Below, one piece after another: positions 35,401 to 47,449 of a stretch of 64,000 nt of DNA. This DNA is from Cocos nucifera. Its lineage: Eukaryota; Streptophyta; Magnoliopsida; Arecales; Arecaceae. Under the pieces are notes generated by a model. That model had not been told where the DNA came from. It saw nothing but the letters and a program-made list of their open reading frames with translations, and searched no databases. Both the position numbers and the translations under genes were made by a program. The stretch spans positions 1 through 64,000 of the forward strand of contig QRFJ01005059.1 of the NCBI GenBank assembly GCA_006176705.1, written 5' to 3'. Position 1 is the first letter of the stretch. The number at the start of each line of letters is the position of its first letter.

Positions 35401-36285
35401 CCCTAGGGATAGTCCAAATGATAGGTATCTATGGCACCTAAGATTAGGTCATATAGCAGAAGATAGGATTAACAAATTGGAGAAAAATTAGGCTATTGAG
35501 TCCATTGACTTCTGAGTCATATCCAATTTGTGAATCTTGTCTTCATAGGCAAAATGACTAAAGCTCCCTTTTGTAGGACATGGGAAAGGGCCACAGATCT
35601 ACTTGCCCTAGTACATACTGATGTGTGTGGCCCATTTGATGTGCCAGCTAGAGGCAATTTTTGTCTACTTCATTAACCTTTACCGATGATTTATCTAGGT
35701 ATGGGTATGTGTATCTTATGAGACACAAGTCTGAAGCCTTTTGAAAAGTTCAAAGAATTCAGACATGAAGTAGAAAAAGCAAACTGAAAAATCCATTAAG
35801 GTTCTTCGATCAGATCGAGGAGGTGAATACCTTAGTCAAAAATTCCTAGACTATCTCAAGAAAATGGCATAGTCTCTCAATGGACTCCACCTAGGAACAC
35901 CTCAACTCAACGGAATTTCAGAATGGAGAAATCGGATCCTATTAGATATGGTCCGATCCATGATGAGCTTCACAGACCTTTCCTGATTTTCTTTGGGGAC
36001 ATAGTCTATTAACTTGCAATATATTTACTGAATAGGGTTTTCTTCTAAAATCATTCCTACCACACCGTATGAGATATGGCATGGTAAGAAACCAAGTCTG
36101 AGTCATCTCAGAATTTGGGGTTGTCCGGCTCATGTCAAAAGACAACAAGCGGACAAGTTAGACTTTAGGATCCTTTAGAGCTCGATTTCATAGGATATCC
36201 TAAAGAGTCATTAGGATATTATTTCTACATTCCAGAAGACCATAATGTGATTGTGAGTCGACATGCCATCTTTCTTGAAAAATAG
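35401..36285 (+). pseudogene. A3 integrase, many single-base insertions
   Basis: At the nucleotide level the copia integrase is recognisable throughout, from WHLRLGHIAEDR to SRHAIFLEK. Compared with A1 and A2 there is an extra base about every 30-130 bp (near 35547, 35560, 35662, 35674, 35740, 35781, 35893, 35978, 36015, 36040, 36172 and 36189). It ends with the shared TAG at 36283-36285. Confidence 0.88.
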
Positions 36286-38106
36286 TTTATTCAAGATAGC
36301 GGCATTGGAAAGCAGATCAAGCTTGATGAGAAAGTCTCACAAGAGCAACGAGCTAAGGACCCCAATGGAACCAAATCAGGTTGAGCCAATACAATCACTA
36401 CCTCCTCCACCTCGTAGATCGAAAAGAGTTTTTCATCCTTTCCCTGAAGAGATACTTAGGTACTATTTCAGAAAAAGTAGAGAAAATGTTTCCTAATAGG
36501 TAATGGGTTCATGGTGATGATCCCAAAACCTATGCAATGAGGCGATATCAGATATCGACTCTGAGAAATGGTTAGAGGCAATGAAGTCAGAAATTGACTC
36601 GATGCACTCAAACCAAGTCTGGACCTTGGTAGATCCACCAGAAGGTATAGTACCTATTGGGTGTAAATGGATCTTACAAGAGAAAGATTGGTGCAGATGG
36701 GAATGTGGAGACATTCAAAGCTAGATTAGTGGCAAAAGGTTATAGTCAAGCGTGAAGGCATTGACTATCAGGATACCTTTTCGTCAAGTAGCTATGCTAA
36801 AATCCATCCGCACATTGCTTGTTGTTGCAGCCTATTTCGATTATGAAATATGGCAAATGGATGTGAAAACGGACATTCCTTAAATGGATATCTTGAGGAA
36901 GATATCTATATGGAACAGCCGCTAGGTTTCACATCCAGTGATACTGATCACAAGGTTATGCAAGCTGCAAAGGTCCATATATGGACTTAAGCAAGCATCT
37001 CGGAGCTGGAATACTCATTTCAATGATGTGATCAAAATTATTTGGTTTCATCAAAAATGAAGAGGAACCATGTGTTTCAAAAAGGATCAGTGGGAGCGCT
37101 GTTGTCTTTCCTCGTATTGTACGTGGATGACATCCTCCTTATTGGGAATGATATTCCCATGTTGACCATAGTTAAAATATGGTTATCCTAAAGAATTCTC
37201 CATGAAAGACCTAGGAGAAGCATCCTTTATTCTAGGAATTAAGGTCTATAGAGATAGACCGAATAGGATGCTAGGACTTTCACAGAAGATGTACATAGAG
37301 AAAGTACTAAAGAGGTTTAGTATGGAAAACTCTAAGAGGGGATTAATACCCTTCAGACATGGTATTCATCTTTCCAAGAAGATGTGCCCTAGCACACCTG
37401 AGGAAATAGAACGCATGAGCAAGATCCCTTATGCTTCTAGCAATAGGGAGCCTCATGTATGCCATGTTATGTACACGACCTGATATAGCCCATGCTGTGA
37501 GTGTCACAAGCAGATATCAGTCAAATCCAGGTGAAGAACACTGGACTTCCATGAAATGTATCCTTAAGTACTTGAGAAGAACTAAGGATATGATGTTGGT
37601 CTTTGGTAATGGAGAACTCCAAGTCCAGGGATACACAGACTCGGATTTCATGTCCTGATATAGATGATCGAAAGTCGACATCTGGGAGTCTGTTTGTGTG
37701 CAATGGTGGTGCTGTCAGTTGGAAGAGTTCCAAGCAAACGGTGATAGCAGATTCCACCATGGAAGCAGAATATATCGCTGCATCAGAAGCTGCGAAGGAA
37801 GGCATTCTGGTACAAGAAGTTTGCTGCAAAAAATGGAGTGATGCCATCAGATGCCATTCCTCTGTACTGCGACAACAATGGTGCCATAGCCCTTGCTAAG
37901 GAGCCGAGGTCTCATCAGAAATTCAAGCACATTCGAGCGGCGATACCACCTCATCCACGATTACCTCGAGAAAAGGGTTATGTCGAGGTCAAGAGAGTCA
38001 ACTCCGCAGATAATGTGGCAGACCCACTTACAAAGCCGTTGGGCCAGCAGAAGATCAAAACCCATCTTAAGAAGATGGGACTTAGATTTGTAGCCAATTG
38101 GCTTTA
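36286..38106 (+). pseudogene. A3 reverse transcriptase and RNase H, many single-base insertions
   Basis: RT and RNase H motifs are all present in alternating frames, including YVDD near 37120 and the RNase H CDNNGAIALAKEPRSH stretch. Open pieces are 37202-37483, 37431-37658 and 37838-38107. Extra single bases occur near 36361, 36489, 36534, 36674, 36750, 36786, 36957, 37036, 37111, 37188, 37437, 37655, 37800 and 37930. Substitution divergence from A1 is modest, so the insertions stand out. Confidence 0.9.
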
Positions 38107-38121
38107 GGTCAAGTGGGAGTT

Positions 38122-40406
38122 TGTTAGATATGTGTGCCCTAGAAGCTAGAATTGGCTGACACTTGTAATATACATCTAAGGGCAAAATTATAATTTTGAC
38201 TATAAATAATAAAATGGATTATTTTCTATCATAATGTGTATTTAGTGTCTGTGATACATCCTTGAGTTAATGGTAATGATAATTCATATTTTCAAGAGTT
38301 AAAATTTAAGACATGAATTTTCATTATTAACTCATAAAATGCTCTCAATCATTGGATCATCATGAGGATGGTGATTGATTCGAAAGATTAGTGTACGATC
38401 GCTTCTTTAGGATGGATGAGTCTTGAGTATGCAGTGTAGAGATACTAGAGCGAGAGTACAAGTACTGGTTAGAGAATGAGGGCACTGAGCATGACCACCT
38501 CGAGCAGTCATGAGGAAGTCTACCTTCTCATCGATGACTAGCTCGAAGCTACAGTGGTGTGTCTGGTTCTTTAACCTGAGGTGCATCGATTGTTCACCTT
38601 GAGGGTATTATAGTTTGACTACACCATAACTCGGTCTCCTAGCCATTCAGAATCCTAAGGTGTATGTTGGCTATAGTATGTTCATCGTAGAAATTGGATT
38701 GCACCAATAGGAGATCTATCTACCTCGGTAGATGAGGAGCAGCACTATGATGATCATGAGAATCAAGTCCATAAGCCCATGGCCATGGTAGAGTGAAATA
38801 ATAGAAAGAGTTTCTATTAGAATTTTCACATTAGACTTGAATCGAATGATTAATTCATATGATGGAAATTAGGGTTTGACGAGATCACCTTAACCCTAAT
38901 CTGATTGGGGCTCAAGATAGAGGAACTTAATCTCATAGGTAACTACACCAAGTAGTTTGTTTTCGATTCTGATGAGTTGCCACCATATGCTGTTAGGTGT
39001 CACTGGTGGATTTTGGGAGCAATTAGAATGATTTGGATGATCGATCATACTAGTTGTCTGAATCAAAAAAATTTTGATCCATCAGAAGGCATTTTGATGA
39101 TGTCAATAGTAGAGATCACGATATATCTCATTACCATATGGAACTGAACCTAACTGGATTACACAAACAAGGGTTTGGATCTAGATATCATCAATTGGAC
39201 TAACCCAGTTTAATTGATTTGAATAAGATTTAATTAGGTTCAAGAAAATCATGCTAGCATACGATTAAGCCCAATATTCTCCTTCAATAATCATTAAAGC
39301 TTGTCTCGACTGAGCTAATTATGTTTGGGCTCACTCAAAAACCTTTACTTGGTTTGACTAGAGCTTGTCCAAGTTAGAAAAGTATTGTCTTAATTTATGA
39401 GATAAATTTGAGACAACACCTACCATTTTTCGTCACCTGTTAAATCCTGTCTTTGGACTTTGATCAAATGTTAACCTTTGACACTTACACATCTGCTCAT
39501 GTGTCATGCACCTATAAAAGAGAACATGGGGCTTTGTCCTCCTACTAAAAGGTAGAAAGGGAGGGGGCACATGCCTAGGGAGGCATGCACCCCATGAGGA
39601 TCATGCTTGGAGTCCCATACAGATGGGACTCTAGGTTGCTTCATGGTTTTCAATTAGGTGGCGCTAAGGAGTCCTATTTGACCAATCTTGATGCCACCTA
39701 AGAAGGTTTATGAGGGACTCTAATCTGATTGAATCAGATGATGTATCCCACCAATCAGATTTTGATTTGATTGCATAAAGAGCCATGATTGGTCGGGATG
39801 ATGTGGCACTGCATGGCGCAGCAGGATCTATATAAATCCTATCTGTGCCTAAAATTTAGAGTTTCTATCCTTTGCCCATGCCACAAGGCTTCTCTCCCTT
39901 TCTCTCCATGCCACCTTCAGGTCCTTTCTCTCCTATCCACGTCCAAGAGTTTTTGGGCTCGAGTTTGGTGCGATCCAAGCAAGAGAAAGGGGACAAGAAA
40001 GGATGAAGGCAGCACTGCTGCAAGAGACAACGGCTGATCTTTAAAAGCCATTTTGAAGATCTTCAAGATTAGATCTAGATCTAATTTTTGAAGAATAGAT
40101 TGAGAAGAAGAAGATCTTTAGATCCTGCTCGAGTGGATACCGGTAGAGGCCAGGCACTTGCGTAGCTACATCCAGAACCTCAAGCAAACATCGGAATCAT
40201 CACAGGATAATAGGATTACCCATAACAAAGGTATGATTAAATTAAATTTTATTTTATTTTATTTTATTTTATTTTATCAGATTAATAAGATTAGATCTAA
40301 AGAGTCTCAAATCTATTTAGATCTAAGAGAAAAAATTTTTGAAATATCTTTCTTGATCCAATCAGATCTGAACGAATCTGATCCAGAAAATAGAGTTTTC
40401 CCTTCA
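38122..40406 (+). repeat. A3 3' LTR
   Basis: TGTTAGATATG to CCTTCA, 2285 bp, preceded by the polypurine tract AAGTGGGAGTT. The TATA box is at about 39827. A short (ATTTT)n tract lies at about 40245-40276. Confidence 0.95.
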
Positions 40407-41419
40407 GTTTTGCCTAAGTAATTAATTAGAACTCCTAATTAATTTCTAAATTAAACTCTTTTATTCATAAGAACCTACAAGTCAAGATTGACATCTAACA
40501 ACATGTTATGACTATTCAGAAGATGTGAAATTTTAGTAGAATGACCAAAACACCTTTCCATAGAAACTTACTATATAATTCAATCCTTCAATCATATAAT
40601 ATTTTAGATAAGCCATGGGTATGGAATTATGTCAAACCCAAATACTAATCCATATATACTTTGATCAAATGATGATGACTTAGTTGATAAAATAGTAGAA
40701 ATTCTTTTTAATTTTCATCCTGCTTTAGCCAAAGACTTCATGAGTGATCATTCTATGAGATCACATAAGATATTCTCTCTCCTTATAAAGAGAGACTAAT
40801 TTCTTGTTGACCATTCATAACCTTCATGCATACTTTACCATGATCAGAATATCCCATACATGTCTTAGAGAATCATGCTAGAGTATGAACCAAAGTATAG
40901 ATCCATATACACAAACTACCATGGTGATCTCAAGTCTAAGGATCATCTACACCACTCTCACTAGAGAACCATCTTTTGACATGCTTGTAAGGCTCTATTA
41001 GATATTTTTCCTACCGTTCCATTTAGTGAACTCATTCTTTAATGAATATCCGTATTCTTGTAGTAGTATCTCCACAAAAATGATTGTAAGATCAATCACC
41101 ATCTCCATCGAGCATATATAGGATGTGCTAGTTAACTGGTACATTAATCCTCGATTCAATAATTCTATTATTAGAAATATTTTAGATTGAAGCTATCAAA
41201 ATTTTAAGTCTCACTAGCATGATCTCATCATAGTCCTAATCTATGAGGTTTATCATAATCTTAATTAAATCACAAGTGAGATAATAAGATACAGCATATG
41301 ATAAAACATAATATCTCATATAAATAAATAATCAATATCATGTACGTGAGTAGGAAGATAAAATAGAAAAGTTTTATCGCATCATCCATGCGATTAGCTT
41401 GTATGGCACTATTCTTTCA
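40407..41419 (-). repeat. C2 3' LTR, proximal piece
   Basis: This minus-strand family C LTR starts at 41419 (TGAAAGAATAGTGCC) and matches C1 from 22505 onward, including the regions around ACTAGCATGATCTCATCA (41214) and CATTCTTTAATGAATATCC (41031). A3 interrupts it at 40406, and it resumes at 29938. Confidence 0.85.
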
Positions 41420-42051
41420 ATCTCTCACTTGCACTAAAGCCAATCATCCTTGTACCTAATGTCCATGCTATCAAGGTGGCGATCAAACTATCATTGTGAT
41501 AAGATCTTAGTGAATGGGTCTGCTATGTTGTTCTTGGTATCAACTCACTTTATGATCACATCTTATTGTTTGATAATTTTCTGAATGAGATGGAACTATT
41601 TGAGGATATGCTTGGACTTTTTATGAGACCTTGGTTTCTTTGCTTAAGCAATAGCCTTAATGTTATCACAATAAAGTAGCATGGGGTGTTCAATTTTTAG
41701 AACCACATCTAACTTAGTGATGAACTTCTTCATCTAGATGGCTTCGTTAATAGCCTCATTTGTAGTAATGTATTCTACCTCGATAACTAAGTCAGCTATA
41801 GTATACTATTTTGAACTCTTCCAACTCACTGCTCGTTCATATAGGATAAATATACATCCTGAGATAGATTTGCTATCACCAAAATTAAATTGAAAACTAG
41901 ATTCTGTATATCTTTCTAATTTTAGATTTGATCCAACATATATACGAAAAACATCTCTAGTCCTTCTCAAGTACTTGAGAATATTCTTCACAGCTTTTCA
42001 ATGATCCTCTCCTGAATCTGCCAGAAATCTACTTGTTATACCCAAAGCATA
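41420..42051 (-). pseudogene. C2 copia RNase H end with polypurine tract
   Basis: The minus strand shows the copia RNase H order: SRFLADSGEDHW-type sequence at the broken edge, then NILKYLRRTRDVF, an RYTESSFQF stretch, DSKSISGCIF and RAVSWKSSK, followed by a decayed tail. AAGTGAGAGAT (41420-41430) is the polypurine tract beside the LTR. CACTA1 breaks the gene at 42051 and it continues at 47377. Confidence 0.85.
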
Positions 42052-42065
42052 CACTACTACAAAAA

Positions 42066-42385
42066 TGACCTATGGTAGTGATTTTTGAAATCACTATCTA
42101 GCACCTACGATAGTGGTTTTCGTTAACCACTACTATAGGTCGGATCTATAGCAGTGATTTTTGTAACCGCTACTATAAGTCCGACATATAGTAGCGATTA
42201 ACGAAAATCACTGCCGTAGGTTGAACCTATAGTAGCGGTTACAAAAAACCACTACCATAGATCAATCTATAGCAGCAGTTCATTATAACCGCTGTCATAA
42301 ATCAGACCTATAGTAGTGGTTAGTAGGAACCGCTGCTATAATCTGATTTATGGTAGTGGTTAATTATAACTGCTGCCATATATTT
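42066..42385. repeat. CACTA1 left subterminal repeats
   Basis: About ten copies of a motif like CTATAGTAGCGGTT occur in alternating orientation, so neighbouring copies form hairpins (for example CCTATAGTAGCGGTT then AACCACTACCATAG). In CACTA elements such arrays bind the element-coded DNA-binding protein; here that role is inferred. Confidence 0.85.
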
Positions 42386-42393
42386 TTTTTTTA

Positions 42394-43345
42394 AATATTA
42401 TATAATTTTAAAATTTAATTCCCATCTTCATCATTCATTATCTAAATAATTATCATTAGAGTATCATCGTAAAAGGTTGCCTCGATCCGATGGCCTCAGC
42501 TTCGTCGATCAGAAAAATTTAATTTCGACGACCACGAATGATGATGCAATGATCTGATAAATGAAGATCTTCGATGGATCCAAAAACCTACAACGATAAT
42601 CTTGATGATATTTGTAGCATACTATCAAAGTGTTACTTCAATCGGATATCGTTATCTTAGTCAATTTAGTATAGGTTAGTTTCGACCGTTAAATGATAAA
42701 TGATTGATCAAGGAACTAAATGATGTCCGATTATGAGATAACTTATTTTATAAATGATCTTGGCTACTACTTTAATCATTTTTTATAGTGGTGATTATAA
42801 AATTCAATTCATGAGATGAAGAACGATCAAAAACTATACATCTCCTAATAATCATTCTGTAACTTCACTGATTGTTATGCTGGTGCTTTTGCAATATCTG
42901 CTTAACATGAATAATTTATATAAAAATAATTTAAATTTTACTATCATCACCATATAAAAATATTTAAAATTATAATAAAGATCATTTGACTAAAAAATTA
43001 TCTCATAATCAGACGCCGTTTAACCCTTTGATCGCTTATTTTTAATTTAACGGTCAAAATCATTCCATACTAAATTGACCATGATAACGAAATTTGATTG
43101 AAGTGAAGGTTTGATAGTATGCTACAAACATCATCGAGATCATTATTGTAGATTTTCAGATCCATTGAAGATCTTCATCTATCAGATCATCGCATCATCG
43201 TTCGTGATCATCGAAATTAAATTTCTCTGATCGATGAAGTTAGGACCATCGGATCGAGGCAACTTTTTGCGACAACACTCTAATGATAATTATTTAGATA
43301 ATGAATGATGAAGATATTCATTAAATTTTAAAATTATATAATATT
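42394..43345. repeat. 952-bp palindrome inside CACTA1
   Basis: The two halves are inverted copies about a centre at 42869.5. Four separate anchor pairs give the same coordinate sum (85739): 42394/43345, 42481/43258, 42611/43128 and 42729/43010. The arms therefore align without gaps. Subterminal-type repeats flank it on both sides, and 43375-43555 mirrors part of 42066-42385. A transcript would fold into a long hairpin. Confidence 0.88.
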
Positions 43346-43374
43346 TAAAAAAAATAAGAAAAAAATTATTTTTC

Positions 43375-43555
43375 ATCTATGGTAGCAGTTATCAAAAACT
43401 ACTACTATAGATCTACGACAGTGGTTATAGAACTACCGCCGTAGATCTATAGTAGCGATTTTGGATAACTACTATTGTAGATCAATAGTAGCGGTTCGAT
43501 AACCACTGCCGTATATCTATGGCAGTGGTTCGATAACTACTGCCATAGGTTAGGT
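43375..43555. repeat. Second block of CACTA1 subterminal-type repeats
   Basis: The TATGGTAGCAGTT and ATCTATGGCAGTGGTT motifs recur in both orientations. This block is internal, 1.3 kb from the element end, and lies opposite the left array across the palindrome. That suggests an inverted duplication of the element's left end. Confidence 0.8.
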
Positions 43556-43574
43556 TAAAAATTTTCAAATTTTT

Positions 43575-44920
43575 TTTTCCTTCCATGCATGCTCAATCTC
43601 TCTCGCTCTCTCTCTTTCCCTCCTCTTTATTATCGATGAGGCTCCTCCCCCCGACCGACGTCGTCCCTCCTCCCCCCGACTGGCGTCGTCCCTCCTCCTC
43701 TGGTTGGCATCGCCCCACCTCCCCTCGATCAATGCGGCCCCTCCTTCCCCCTCCCTCTCCAGCCCTCCAATCCCCGGCTACCCCTCCTTACCATCCCCCA
43801 CCCGGCCACCCCACCCCTCCATCCGACCCTCCCTCGGTCCCAGCAAACCCCCCTCCGATGAACCCCTATCCGACCCTCCCTCGCCCCTCGTGAACCCCCT
43901 CTGACGAACCCCCCTCCACCCTCGCTTGGCCCCCACGAATCCCACCCCACCCCACCGCCCCTCCATCTGACCCTCCTTCGGTCCCCAGTGAACCCCCCCC
44001 GATGAACCCCATCCGACCCTCCTTCAACCATCGCAAAACCCCACCCCCACCACCACCATTCTGACTCTCCCTCGGTCGAGTGCAAAGCCTCCTTCGGCCT
44101 CCTCGTCACTATGCTCCCCATCCCCAGCTACCCCTACTCTCTCTCTTTTTTCTCTTTTTCTCTCTTCTCTATCTTACTATCTTATTTTTGTTTCGAAGGT
44201 TACCTCTAGTGCCATCATCCTCCTCTAGCATCATCACCGACGGTCATCTGAGCTTTCGATGCGACCTGCTCTCTATAGCCGTAGGTATATTTTTTTTAAT
44301 TTTATAGTATTATTTATTAATCATGTATATTTATAATAATTTATAGAATATTTATAATAAATATTATAAATATTTATTATAAATATTATAATTATCTATA
44401 TACCATAGTTTTTGGGTCGTACCATGGTGGTAGCCTTGGGCCGTGCCATGTCGGTGGCTGTGGACTAGATCTGTCAATGGGTTGGGTTCAGATCAGAACC
44501 TGGATATTCAGATTTGAACCCAATTTTAATTACTGGTATCGGATCCGAATCTGAATACTCGATAGATCTATACTTGAGAGAGGAAGGGAGGGATCCAATC
44601 TCGCTGCCATCATTGGGAGGAAGGGGGTCCGACCTCATCGACGAGGAAGATCGAGAGAGGGAGAGTGGGAGATCGAGAGAGCGAGAGAGGGAGGGAGGGG
44701 GTTCGGCCTCGTCGGCATCACTGGGAGGGATGGGGTCCGGCCTTGCCAGCGACGGAGATCGAGAGAGTGAGAAAGGAAGGGATGGGGTCTGGCCTCGCCA
44801 ACGAGGGAGATCGAGAGAGGAAGAGAAAAAGATTGAGAGATGGAAAAGCTGGGAAGGAGGGGTTCGACCTCGCCGCCATCATCAGCGATAGAGATTGAGA
44901 GAGGGAGAGAGGGAGTAATT
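43575..44920. other. Low-complexity region of CACTA1 (C-rich, then GA-rich)
   Basis: 43580-44160 is strongly C-rich with CCTCC and CCGAC runs. 44280-44400 is AT-rich. 44575-44920 is GA-rich (GAGAGAGGGAG runs). The apparent ORFs here on both strands are the result of biased composition; I see no domain. It lies between the palindrome and the transposase exons. Confidence 0.7.
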
Positions 44921-45144
44921 GAGGGGATGGCACACAATCGAGCTGGCTCAGATATGTAGCCGAGCCGGCTTGGATATACAGTCGAGCCAGCTCGAGCCAT
45001 GATCGAGCCAGCTAGGGGAGGACCCTAGTCAGATGTCTCAAGCAAGGAGCTGGCTATCTCAGGCATGAAGTCAGCTCGACTTTTGAGCAAATAGAATTTG
45101 ATATGTCATGATGTTATATTGATTAATGTTCATTAATGTTGCAG

Positions 45145-46813
45145 ATCACGATGGCCCCAAAATGCCATCTAGCTTTCATCCTTGCCTCTCGACGAGTTAT
45201 GTGCAGTTTAGCATCTGAGGAGCAGTCGAAGCATACTCCGTCCATCTCGACATCGACTGCTCAGGGACCTTCACCATTGGTATCTACTCCACCGACGGCA
45301 TCTACTCCACCGATGGTATCTACTCCACCAATAGTTAAGCCTCTACGATCGTAGGCATCTGAGTGTACATTTTTATTATATTAGCATAATTTTATTTTTT
45401 ATATAGTATTTGTACACTTATATATTTGCATAACATATTTGCATTGCAGGTGCATTATCCAACCAAACATTTTGCAATCCCACACATATGGCATACGTGT
45501 GGAACCGCCAGCATCAAGTGATGGTGCAATATGATGCAGAGGGGATGCCGGTAGGGGAGACCGCACAGGAGATGAATTCCTTTTTAGGAGTACTTGTGAG
45601 GCGATCGGACATCATTCTCGTAGAGCCCAAAGACTGGCGTTTGATGGATGCTGCCATCAGAGATTGGATATGGAAGGAGATATGGATAAGTACGTGCATC
45701 TTAGTTATATTTATGCATTTTATATGTTTATACTATATATGTTTGATTAAAATAATTTTGTAACTAATTTTTAATAAATTTATGCAGAGGAGGTACGACT
45801 TCATCAATCACAAGAGGGCTCGAGATATCCGACTGAAGAAGATCGAAGAGTTGTACCTAGGTTACAAGGTCAAGCTCCATAGAGGATGGCTCGAGCACCG
45901 ATAAGACACTCTGGAGGAGCTTGTTCCCTAGATACAGGACTGTCCTCTGAGTCAGTGGGAGAGGATGGTTAGACACTGGAAGAGCCAAAAGTTCGAGGTA
46001 AAATTCTTAACTTTTAATTTTTTTAATATGCTTAAAATTTTATTTAAATATTTTTTAAATATTTATTATTTATTTGAATATTTGTTAGGCTACCTTCCAT
46101 CAGAATTGAGAGAATCGTGCAGTCCAGGAGTATACGCACACTCTAGGCCATGAGTCTATGGCCAGTCATGTGCATAGAAAGGTAATTAATTCTAAATCTT
46201 ACTAGATAAATTAAATTCATATTTTTTATCTTTTTTTGATAAATTTGTTCTTTGTTATAGCTGATAAGAGATGGAGTGATGCCCAGCCATAGTGAGATCT
46301 TTTTCAGCCGCACAGATAAGATGGGCAGGCTGATGAACGTCGCGATCGGACATATTTTTGTAAGTATTAAATATATTAGTATATATGATTAGTATTATAG
46401 TATTTCTTATAAAATATTATTTTAATTTATAATTATAGGATCAGTTAGATGCACTCGCGAGCAAGGGCTCGGATACCTCTAGGCCCCATGACCATCTCAG
46501 GTCTTAGGGCCTGAGAACTCTAAGAGGATCCGATGTAGGTCCAGATACTTCTAGTGTCGTCAGTCGGGAGGAGCTTGAGGAGGCATTGGCATGGATAGAT
46601 CATGTTGCAACGTGGGCAGATCGGGCTAAGGAGCGTGCATCTCATCTAGAGGGCATCGTGAGAGACATGATATCGACGCTCAGTGCGTATTTTGGAGTCA
46701 TAAGCTTTGAGGATATATTGGCCCACATTTCAACTCCAGCTCCAGCTTTGGCTCCAGCTCTAGCTCTCGGTGACGACGATGACGACGATGATGTAGATTT
46801 AGGAGAGTTTTGA
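45145..46813 (+). pseudogene. CACTA1 transposase-like gene (plant En/Spm Transposase_24 type), six exons visible
   Basis: Predicted exons are 45145-45363 (ATG 45151; donor uncertain), 45450-45689, 45788-45997, 46089-46181, 46261-46359 and 46439-46813, most joined by good GT-AG sites. Translated blocks are RRYDFINHKRARDIR, HWKSQKFE, NRAVQEYTHTLGHESMA and MPSHSEIFFSRTDKMG. Their order fits the plant transposase family PF03004 as I remember it. The C-terminus is a coiled stretch ending in DDDDDDDVDLGEF. In-frame stops near 45903, 45929 and 46507 show decay. In plant CACTA elements this protein acts with the main transposase, which is not found here. Confidence 0.72.
45288..45340 (+). repeat. 18-bp tandem repeat in the transposase exon
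   Basis: Three copies of a unit like TATCTACTCCACCGATGG encode a VSTPP-type repeat. They lie in the low-complexity N-terminal part of the transposase-like gene. Confidence 0.75.
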
Positions 46814-46979
46814 TGTATTTTATTTTTTTTAAAAAAAATTATAATAAATTTTATTCAATAATAAAATTTTAAAAATTTTAGAATAATTTTTATATTTATT
46901 ATATTTTTTTATGTTATATATCTATATTTATCATATAAAATATATAAAAAATAAAAAATTTATTTTTTTAATTATTCAA

Positions 46980-47376
46980 AATCTACGATAATGATTTTAT
47001 AACTGCTGCCATATCCATGCCAATCACTGTCATAGATCTAGTGCCAACCGCTATACTAGACCTATGGCAGCGGTTAAGAAACTGCTACTATAAATAACCT
47101 ATGGTTGTGATTATATAATCACTGCTATAGATATCCTATGGTAGTGGTACATAACTATTTGCGATAGGTCGATCTATTGCAGTGATTTATAAACCATTGC
47201 AATAGGCCATCTATATTAGTAGTTCTAACAACCGCTGCAACAATTGCTGCCATAGAGCTACGACAACGACCGCAGTAACAGCGGTTAGAAAACCATTGCC
47301 ATAGCCTATGGCAGCGATTTTTTTGGGCTACGGTAGCGATTACAAACCGCTGCCATAGCCCTTTTTTATAGTAGTG
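46980..47376. repeat. CACTA1 right subterminal repeats and terminus
   Basis: CTATGGCAGCGGTT-type motifs occur in alternating orientation up to the terminal GTAGTG at 47376. They mirror the left end. Confidence 0.85.
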
Positions 47377-47379
47377 ATA

Positions 47380-47449
47380 AGTTACATTAGGCCTGGTACA
47401 TAGCATAATATACATAATAGACCCCACAATGGAAGCATAAGGGATTGTG
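47380..47449 (-). pseudogene. C2 pol fragment between CACTA1 and B2
   Basis: On the minus strand this 70-bp piece reads PYASIVGSIMYIMLCTRPNVTY, a highly conserved block between RT and RNase H in copia pol. It joins in sequence to 42051 on one side and to 50272 on the other once CACTA1 and B2 are removed. Confidence 0.88.

Larger units (their letters stand above)
29939..40406 (+). mobile_element. Copia element A3, both LTRs present
   Basis: This is a plus-strand family A element of 10,468 bp inserted in the C2 LTR. The target-site duplication is GTTTA (29934-29938) and GTTTT (40407-40411), one mismatch. All parts are present in order. Gag carries stops, and pol carries more than 20 single-base insertions between about 35.5 and 37.95 kb, a pattern not seen in the other copies. 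Confidence 0.95.
42052..47376 (+). mobile_element. CACTA1, En/Spm-type DNA transposon with intact ends
   Basis: This 5325-bp element begins CACTACTACAAAAA and ends with the inverted copy TTTTTTATAGTAGTG. It is flanked by ATA on both sides (42049-42051 and 47377-47379), the 3-bp duplication typical of CACTA elements. Taking it out rejoins the C2 pol reading across the gap. Both ends carry arrays of short subterminal repeats. It contains a transposase pseudogene and a large palindrome. Confidence 0.93.

Noticed and set aside
42066..42385. Subterminal repeats of CACTA1 as a CRISPR-like array
   Set aside because: The motifs alternate in orientation, have no unique constant-length spacers, and lie at a CACTA terminus in plant DNA.
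43585..44121. Proline- and glycine-rich ORFs on both strands as a host gene
   Set aside because: The region is C-rich low-complexity DNA inside CACTA1. Several overlapping frames are open at once and no domain is seen.
44514..45000. Charged ORF rich in Glu, Arg and Ser as a coding gene
   Set aside because: It comes from GAGAGAGGGAG-type repeats. Overlapping frames on both strands are equally open.
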